Below are positions 56,116 to 64,000 of a DNA stretch of 64,000 nt, piece by piece. A program made the position numbers and the translations under genes. Source of the DNA: Pseudidiomarina sp. (GTDB lineage: Bacteria; Pseudomonadota; Gammaproteobacteria; Enterobacterales; Alteromonadaceae); the NCBI GenBank assembly GCA_023260975.1, contig JALQTK010000003.1, forward strand, positions 39,445 through 103,444, given 5' to 3'. The first letter of the stretch is position 1; each line of letters opens with the position of its first letter. The notes beneath the pieces are model-generated. The model saw only the letters and a list, made by a program, of their open reading frames with translations. It did no database searches and was not told where the DNA came from.

Positions 56116-58302
56116 GTGGTACACATTCGCAGTACCCATGTGGATAAGCCGGAGCAACAAACCGGTAATTGGTTGGCGCAACTTGCAGACAGCGAGCGGC
56201 GACAGCTGCTTGAGCAGCACGCCAGTCAATTACAACAGCTGTTACACGGTGAGCCCGAGTTACTGCTAAAAGGCCAAGAAATGGTCGAGATTTTATTGAC
56301 TCTGAATCTCGATTACGAGGCCTTACTGTGCGCCCTGTATAGTCCTGCCTATGAGGCGCAGCAGTTGACCGAGCAGCAACTCAACGAGCAATTACCCGAG
56401 CCGGTTTTGGCACTGCTCAGCACCGTTCAACAAATGAATACCATTGGCACCTTGCAGCACTTTCAGCACGGCAAACCTGATGCTGAGCAATTAGATAATG
56501 TACGCCGTATGTTACTTGCCATGGTGGCTGATGTGCGCGCGGTATTGGTCAAGTTGGCCGAACGGGTATGTTATCTGCGCCAGGTCAAGCGCGCGGATGA
56601 AGAAACCCGCGTATTAGCGGCTAAAGAATGCCAAGAGATTTATGCGCCGTTAGCGAATCGCTTGGGTATTGGCCAGTTAAAATGGGAGCTTGAAGATTTA
56701 TCTTTCCGTTACTTGCACCCTAAAACCTACCAAACCATTGCCAAACAGCTGACTGAGCGGCGCATTGACCGCGAGAGCTATATCAGTGACTTTGTTACTG
56801 AGCTGCAGCATAACTTACATCAGCAAGGGGTTGCTGCAACGGTGTACGGGCGGCCCAAGCATATTTACTCGATTTGGCGCAAAATGCAGAAGAAACATCT
56901 GGATTTTAGCGAACTCTATGATATCCGAGCGGTTCGTATTATTACCGAGTCGCTGAAGGACTGTTATGCCGCATTAGGCGTTGTGCATAGCATGTGGCGT
57001 TATATTCGTTCTGAATTTGATGACTATATTGCCACCCCAAAAGCCAATGGTTATCAATCGATACACACGGTAGTGGTTGGCCCGAACGACAAACATGTCG
57101 AGATTCAAATTCGTACTCAGGCGATGCACGATGATGCCGAACTCGGTGTCGCCGCGCATTGGGTTTACAAGGAAGGCGCAGCTGCCGGCCGCAGTCAGGG
57201 CTTTGAAGAAAAAATAGCTTGGTTGCGTAAATTACTCGCCTGGCAAGAGGATATGGCGTCGAACGAAGAGTTGGTCGCAGAAATTCGCTCACAGGTGTTT
57301 GAAGACCGCGTTTACGTATTCACCCCAAAAGGCGAGGTGATGGATTTACCAAGTGGCGCAACGCCGCTGGATTTTGCCTACTATGTTCACTCACAAATAG
57401 GACATCGCTGCGTTGGTGCGAAGGTGGATGGGCATATCGTGCCCTTTACCTATATGTTAAAAAATGGCGAACGAGTTGAAATACTGACACAAAAAAACGG
57501 TCAACCACGTCGTGATTGGCTTAATCCTAGTTTGGGCTATCTCAATACGAGCCGCGCGCGGAGTAAGGTTCAGGCCTACTTTAAAAAACTTGATCGCGAT
57601 AAAAATCTCAAACAAGGTCGTGAACTGCTGGAAGCTGAACTGAGCAAGATCAACGTGCCCATGAACCAGCTCGAAGGTGTGCTGGAGCGCTTTAATCTGC
57701 ATAGTCTGGATGACCTGTTAGCGGCCGTTGGTGCCGGTGATGTGCGCTTATTGCAAGTGGTTAATGCGGTGCGCCCAGCAGCAGATGCTAGCATGGAACG
57801 ATTGGAGCGATTAACTCAGCGTAAGAGCCCAGTCAACCCAAGTAAACAAAGCGATGTGGTAGTGCAGGGCATTGGTAATTTGCTGGTGCAGTTCGCAAAA
57901 TGTTGTCAGCCTATTCCGGGCGAGAGCATTATGGGCTTTGTCACTCAAGGTCGCGGAGTATCGGTGCATCGACACGACTGCGAGCAGCTGCGTCACTTGT
58001 TAGAACAGCATCCGGAGCGCGCCTTGGCGGTGCAATGGAGCGCTCGCGAGCGCAGTAATTATCGCGTCGACCTGGTGGTTGAGGCGCATGATCGTACCGG
58101 CTTACTGCATGATCTAACTAGTATTTTGGCGAATGAAAAAGTTAGCGTGACCCAGCTTGAAACCAGTACCGATAGTGTCGCTCAGCAGGCACGTATTCAA
58201 CTCGGTTTACTGATCCCCAACAGTGATAATTTACAACGTATTATGAACCGCTTGCAGCAGGTAAAAGGGGTTCATAAAGTAGCGCGAGCACAGCAATCAT
58301 GA
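56116..58302 (+). CDS. relA: GTP pyrophosphokinase RelA
   Basis: A 728-residue long RSH protein starting with GTG three bases after rlmD. The N-terminal pseudo-hydrolase domain lacks the HD pair (LAERVCYLRQVKRADEE), as in monofunctional RelA. Synthetase domain: GRPKHIYSIWRKMQKKHLDFSELYDIRAVRII and KANGYQSIHTVVVGP; TGS domain from YVFTPKGEVMDLPSGATPLDFAY; C-terminal ACT domain (DLVVEAHDRTGLLHDLTSIL). It makes (p)ppGpp at ribosomes stalled by uncharged tRNA. Confidence 0.96.
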   Translation: MVHIRSTHVDKPEQQTGNWLAQLADSERRQLLEQHASQLQQLLHGEPELLLKGQEMVEILLTLNLDYEALLCALYSPAYEAQQLTEQQLNEQLPEPVLALLSTVQQMNTIGTLQHFQHGKPDAEQLDNVRRMLLAMVADVRAVLVKLAERVCYLRQVKRADEETRVLAAKECQEIYAPLANRLGIGQLKWELEDLSFRYLHPKTYQTIAKQLTERRIDRESYISDFVTELQHNLHQQGVAATVYGRPKHIYSIWRKMQKKHLDFSELYDIRAVRIITESLKDCYAALGVVHSMWRYIRSEFDDYIATPKANGYQSIHTVVVGPNDKHVEIQIRTQAMHDDAELGVAAHWVYKEGAAAGRSQGFEEKIAWLRKLLAWQEDMASNEELVAEIRSQVFEDRVYVFTPKGEVMDLPSGATPLDFAYYVHSQIGHRCVGAKVDGHIVPFTYMLKNGERVEILTQKNGQPRRDWLNPSLGYLNTSRARSKVQAYFKKLDRDKNLKQGRELLEAELSKINVPMNQLEGVLERFNLHSLDDLLAAVGAGDVRLLQVVNAVRPAADASMERLERLTQRKSPVNPSKQSDVVVQGIGNLLVQFAKCCQPIPGESIMGFVTQGRGVSVHRHDCEQLRHLLEQHPERALAVQWSARERSNYRVDLVVEAHDRTGLLHDLTSILANEKVSVTQLETSTDSVAQQARIQLGLLIPNSDNLQRIMNRLQQVKGVHKVARAQQS

Positions 58303-59144
58303 GTGATACAACTACCCCTTCAGCTGAATTTGCTGGCGTCGCTGCCTTACTTGAGGTGATGCGCAGGTTGCGCGATCCAAATGGTGGTTGCAGCTGGGAC
58401 CAGCAACAAACCTTGACCAGTTTAATACCTTACACGTTAGAAGAAGCATACGAAGTAGCGGCAGCACTGACCAGTGGCAACTTAGACGATATCAAAGATG
58501 AGCTCGGCGACCTGTTATTCCAAGTGGTTTTCTATAGCCAACTGACGCGTGAGCAGGGCCATTTTGATTTTGATCAAGTAGCTGGTCACTGCGCGGAAAA
58601 GTTAATTCGTCGCCATCCGCATGTGTTTGCCAATCAAGGTGAGCAGCTTGATCCAGCCGCAGTAAAAGCGCAATGGGAACAAATTAAGCAGCAAGAGCGT
58701 CAACAACAGCAAGCTAATAGCTCGGTGTTTGCTGGCATGGCAGATAATTTACCCAGTATTCTGCAGGCCCTTAAAATTCAAAAACGTGCTGCTAGCGTGG
58801 GCTTTGATTGGCACCAACTAGCGCCGGTGGTAGCGAAAATTCGTGAAGAGTTGGAGGAGCTCGAGGTCGAATTGGCGCAACAAAATAATCAGCAGCGTAT
58901 TGAAGCTGAACTCGGTGATTTACTGTTTGCAGTGGTGAATTTGGCCCGCCATGCACAGGTTAATCCTGAGCAGGCACTGCGACGCACTAATCACACGTTT
59001 CAACAACGTTTTATGGCCATTGAGGCGAACTTAGCGGCGCGCGGTATGCAACCGCAACAACTGAGTCTCGCTGAATTAGAGCTTGAGTGGCAGCGAGTGA
59101 AAAAAACAGCGGCGCAAAGCGGTGAAATAAAATTGTCGGAATAG
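58299..59144 (+). CDS. mazG: Nucleoside triphosphate pyrophosphohydrolase MazG
   Basis: A 281-residue two-domain MazG with ATGA overlap with relA. Each half has the all-alpha NTPase pattern: LEEAYEVAAAL..IKDELGDLLFQVVFYSQ and EELEELEVELAQ..IEAELGDLLFAVVNLARH. It hydrolyses NTPs to NMPs and in E. coli affects ppGpp levels. The mazEF toxin pair found between relA and mazG in E. coli is absent. Confidence 0.95.
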   Translation: MSDTTTPSAEFAGVAALLEVMRRLRDPNGGCSWDQQQTLTSLIPYTLEEAYEVAAALTSGNLDDIKDELGDLLFQVVFYSQLTREQGHFDFDQVAGHCAEKLIRRHPHVFANQGEQLDPAAVKAQWEQIKQQERQQQQANSSVFAGMADNLPSILQALKIQKRAASVGFDWHQLAPVVAKIREELEELEVELAQQNNQQRIEAELGDLLFAVVNLARHAQVNPEQALRRTNHTFQQRFMAIEANLAARGMQPQQLSLAELELEWQRVKKTAAQSGEIKLSE

Positions 59145-59161
59145 CCTGACTTGCGTATACT
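59133..59161 (+). promoter_or_regulatory. Predicted sigma-70 promoter of pyrG
   Basis: TTGTCG and TATACT with 17 bases between them, starting in the last codons of mazG and ending 52 bases before the pyrG start. The -10 box matches at five of six positions and the spacing is ideal. Confidence 0.6.
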
Positions 59162-59198
59162 ATTTTCCCGTCTTGAAGCAATTCCCAATTTAACCTGA

Positions 59199-62182
<2,984 letters not shown>

Positions 62183-62197
62183 CAACCGGTAACTGCC

Positions 62198-62821
62198 ATG
62201 AGCAGCATGCAGGGCGACATTTTTCAGTCGTTTGGTCAGCGTGACCTACCTACAGGGGCCTTCCCTGAGGTGTGCACTGCCTTGTATGAACGTGAATTGG
62301 CAAGTCTAGCGTATACCGAGATGAGCTCGTTGAACGCCTTGCAAAGACGTCTTGCCAGTACCAGCTACTATGTCAAACAGGCTGCTCGGGCGATGCTTGA
62401 GCAGCCGATACCACTGCAGCTCGATATTCAAAACGCGAGTTGGCAGGCAGCACAAAAACGTCAATTAAATCATTCCAATAGCCAACCGCAGAAATTGCAG
62501 CAGTGGCTGCAGCGACAAGCTCGTCTCGGTGCTGTGGTACCGGTGCTCGATCTGCAGCCGCGCTTGCAGCGGGTGCTGCTTGATTCCATCGATCGACTTG
62601 ATGTACAGCAGCAACGCGTACATTTAAATATGCATGGTTGGTTTGATTGGCAGGGGCAGTGTCTTGAGCCAAAGGCTGAACATATTCGTTTAGTCAGGCC
62701 GGACGCACAAACCCTAGTGCCAGCCCTATGTGGTCATCAATGGAATCATCGAGGGCGCATTGATCCGCGCACCTTATCGTTGCGTGAAGTGCTATTGGCG
62801 ACTAGTTTTGATTGGCGTTAA
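62198..62821 (+). CDS. Unrecognised 207-residue protein downstream of eno
   Basis: I do not recognise this protein. It starts 15 bases after eno (an ATG at 62207 is an alternative) and has no strong ribosome site. It has no signal peptide or membrane segment. The first half is helical and rich in Gln, Arg and Leu (SSLNALQRRLASTSYYVKQ, QKLQQWLQRQARLG). The second half is mixed, with a WFDWQGQ strand and a CGHQWNHRGRIDPRTLSLREVLLATSFDWR tail. The open frame, codon use like its neighbours and a four-base convergent overlap support a real gene. It may be lineage-specific; a role near eno is not implied by motif. Confidence 0.72.
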   Translation: MSSMQGDIFQSFGQRDLPTGAFPEVCTALYERELASLAYTEMSSLNALQRRLASTSYYVKQAARAMLEQPIPLQLDIQNASWQAAQKRQLNHSNSQPQKLQQWLQRQARLGAVVPVLDLQPRLQRVLLDSIDRLDVQQQRVHLNMHGWFDWQGQCLEPKAEHIRLVRPDAQTLVPALCGHQWNHRGRIDPRTLSLREVLLATSFDWR

Positions 62822-63540
62822 AACCACGCTTTAATTAAAGCCAATAGCGCCGCAAGCATCACCAGTACTAGGCTTATCTTGCGAAACAGTTGGTCCGATA
62901 GTTTGGCACTGATATGGTGGCCTAGCCAAGCGCCACTAATGACCGCCACCAGCAGTACGCTCAGTTCATTGACCAGACCAATATGATAACGTTGCTGCAC
63001 AGTGAATGAAGCGACGTTGGTGGCAGCCATAATCAAAAAGAAGCAACTTAAGGTAGCGCGGAAGGCCAGGCGGTCGAGCCGTTGGCTGGTTAAAAATAAC
63101 ACCACCGGTGGTCCCCCCAAGGTCAAAGCACCGTTACCGAGCCCAGCCAGTAACCCGGTTAGGGCCTGCACGGGTGCACTGGCACGGGTGTTGACTTGAA
63201 CTCCAAACCAAAATAACAACGCCACCACCAATACAAATAACGCCATCACCAGTTGTAACAAGCTGACGTTATAGTGCAGTAGAATAAAGTTACCCAGCAG
63301 CGAGCCAACGATGCCAAAAGCTAATAATGGTAGCCATGGGCGAATATTCACATAGTGTCTCAGTAGCCAGCATAAATGCACTGCCATAACTAAATTAACC
63401 ACCGATAATAATGGCGTGATTAGCGTAAGTGGTAGTAGCAAACTCAACAAGGGTACAGCGAAAAGTCCTGAACCGAAGCCGGTGATACCTTGCAACAAGG
63501 CACCACTAAACATGATCATGAAAATATAAAGATAGTCCAT
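62818..63540 (-). CDS. TauE/SafE (TSUP) family membrane permease
   Basis: The track start at 63627 runs through the ftsB promoter; the ATG at 63540 (MDYLYIFMIMFSGALLQGITGFGSGLFAVPLLSLLLP) starts directly at the first span and gives 240 residues. About seven to eight hydrophobic segments are seen. The repeated family motifs GITGFGSGLFAVPLL (first half) and LAGLGNGALTLGGPPVVLFL (second half) are clear. TSUP proteins export sulfite, sulfoacetate or other organic anions; the substrate here is unknown. It is convergent with the orphan gene and divergent from ftsB. Confidence 0.88.
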   Translation of the reverse strand: MDYLYIFMIMFSGALLQGITGFGSGLFAVPLLSLLLPLTLITPLLSVVNLVMAVHLCWLLRHYVNIRPWLPLLAFGIVGSLLGNFILLHYNVSLLQLVMALFVLVVALLFWFGVQVNTRASAPVQALTGLLAGLGNGALTLGGPPVVLFLTSQRLDRLAFRATLSCFFLIMAATNVASFTVQQRYHIGLVNELSVLLVAVISGAWLGHHISAKLSDQLFRKISLVLVMLAALLALIKAWF

Positions 63541-63552
63541 GTAAAATTTGAC

Positions 63553-63580
63553 TTGGTCTGGCTGGATAGGTCGGTATACT
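63553..63580 (+). promoter_or_regulatory. Possible promoter of ftsB-ispD
   Basis: TTGGTC and TATACT, 16 bases apart; an alternative -35, TTGACT at 63548, would need a 21-base spacer. The -10 box is good and the region lies just upstream of ftsB. Confidence 0.45.
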
Positions 63581-63591
63581 AACAGATATCT

Positions 63592-63607
63592 GGTGCCAAC
63601 TGGCACC
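63592..63607. repeat. Palindrome in the ftsB leader
   Basis: GGTGCCA / TGGCACC with a two-base centre, 12 bases after the -10 box and 18 bases before the ftsB ATG. It could be an operator or an RNA hairpin near the ribosome site. No known regulator site is recognised. Confidence 0.6.
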
Positions 63608-63625
63608 CATTTAGTGAGGGTGACC

Positions 63626-63907
63626 ATGCGATTATTTAAACTCGCATTGTTAGTCGTGTTGTTAGCACTTCAATATCGGCTCTGGTTCGGCAAGAATAGC
63701 GTGCCCGATTACTGGCGCATGCAGCAAGACGTTGCTCGGCAAGTCGAAGCCAATCAACGCTTACAACAACGTAATCAAGTGCTGGCAGCCGATATTGCTG
63801 ATTTGCGTGCCGGTAAGGTTGCGCTAGAAGAGCGTGCGCGCAACGAACTTGGTTTAATCAAGCAGCACGAAACGTTTTTTCGCATTGTCCCGGTTAAACC
63901 TAACTAG
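63626..63907 (+). CDS. ftsB: Cell division protein FtsB
   Basis: The ATG at 63626 after GTGAGGGTGACC gives 93 residues, typical for FtsB; the track start at 63548 lies in the promoter. One N-terminal membrane span (LFKLALLVVLLALQYRLWFG) is followed by a coiled coil (QQDVARQVEANQRLQQRNQVLAADIADLRAGKVALEERARNELGLIKQHETFFRIV). It forms a complex with FtsL and FtsQ in the divisome. The ftsB-ispD order is conserved. Confidence 0.96.
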   Translation: MRLFKLALLVVLLALQYRLWFGKNSVPDYWRMQQDVARQVEANQRLQQRNQVLAADIADLRAGKVALEERARNELGLIKQHETFFRIVPVKPN

Positions 63908-63908
63908 T

Positions 63909-64000
63909 ATGGCAACCAATCGATCGGTCGCTGCTGTGGTTCCGGCTGCTGGTGTGGGTCGCCGCATGCAAAATGCAGCGGTCGCAAAACAATATTTAAT
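63909..64000 (+). CDS. ispD: 2-C-methyl-D-erythritol 4-phosphate cytidylyltransferase, 5' part only
   Basis: Starts one base after the ftsB stop and runs off the window end, so it is not in the ORF track. The 30 visible residues MATNRSVAAVVPAAGVGRRM..KQYL carry the CTP-binding motif PAAGxGxRM and the KQY of IspD. It acts two steps after... namely on the product of Dxr in the MEP pathway. The ftsB-ispD neighbourhood agrees. Confidence 0.93.
   Translation, partial: MATNRSVAAVVPAAGVGRRMQNAAVAKQYL

Noticed and set aside
56116-58302. Degenerate HD domain in RelA as a sign of gene decay
   Set aside because: Loss of the HD residues is normal for monofunctional RelA, and the synthetase, TGS and ACT parts are complete.

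Overview
The window is a contiguous piece of a gammaproteobacterial chromosome. This rests on several gene orders typical of the group: map/glnD next to rpsB-tsf-pyrH-frr-uppS-cdsA-dxr-rseP-bamA-skp-lpxD-fabZ-lpxA-lpxB, xerD-dsbC-recJ-prfB-lysS, rpoE-rseA-rseB-rseC-lepA-lepB-rnc-era-recO-pdxJ, and rlmD-relA-mazG-pyrG-eno followed by ftsB-ispD. An NAD-type isocitrate dehydrogenase, the DUF3549/DUF3301/DUF3192 proteins and a valine-degradation cluster point to the Alteromonadales and relatives (for example Idiomarinaceae-like bacteria). Placement at family level is inference. Base composition and codon use look even throughout. I saw no insertion sequence, prophage, CRISPR array, integron or recognisable defence island.

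Layout. (1) 1-4732: branched-chain acyl-CoA catabolism (mmsA fragment, acyl-CoA dehydrogenase, 3-hydroxyisobutyryl-CoA hydrolase, mmsB, SDR), running by overlap into a gcvA-like LysR gene, an alpha/beta hydrolase and rlmM (to 7377). (2) 7444-11165, minus strand: NAD-type isocitrate dehydrogenase, a DUF3192 protein, ppnN and queF. (3) 11327-15375: syd, a GNAT acetyltransferase, an Mpo1-like membrane protein, DUF3301 and DUF3549 (minus), yqcC and truC. (4) 15401-18823, minus: glnD and map, divergent from rpsB. (5) 18917-33007: the translation / isoprenoid / envelope block, with an S2 leader RNA before rpsB. (6) 33051-34865: pirin and a quinone oxidoreductase, then a lone tRNA-Tyr on the minus strand. 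(7) 35075-41180: xerD, a DsbC with a lipobox, recJ, prfB with its programmed frameshift, and lysS. (8) 41148-46061: a cystathionine gamma-synthase-like enzyme, slyD-type FKBP, ygfZ, sdhE, a YgfX-like small protein and nadB. (9) 46240-54789: the sigma-E operon and the lepA-pdxJ run. (10) 54799-64000: rlmD, relA, mazG, pyrG, eno, an unrecognised gene, a TauE/SafE-type permease, ftsB and the start of ispD.

How the genes work together. Most serve core growth: ribosome components and translation factors (rpsB, tsf, frr, prfB, lysS, lepA), rRNA/tRNA maturation (rlmM, rlmD, truC, queF, rnc, era), undecaprenyl-phosphate, CDP-diglyceride and lipid A synthesis (uppS, cdsA, dxr, lpxD/A/B, fabZ), outer-membrane assembly and its stress response (bamA, skp, rseP, rpoE-rseABC), and nutrient or stringent signalling (glnD, relA, mazG).

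I did not find a convincing undescribed multi-gene system. The items most worth a second look are the orphan gene after eno (62198-62821), a DsbC predicted to be a lipoprotein, a run of five consecutive envelope genes starting with GTG or TTG, two sigma-E-like promoter matches, a valine cluster without an enoyl-CoA hydratase, a pdxJ-rlmD junction without acpS or barA, and four convergent gene pairs that overlap at their 3' ends.
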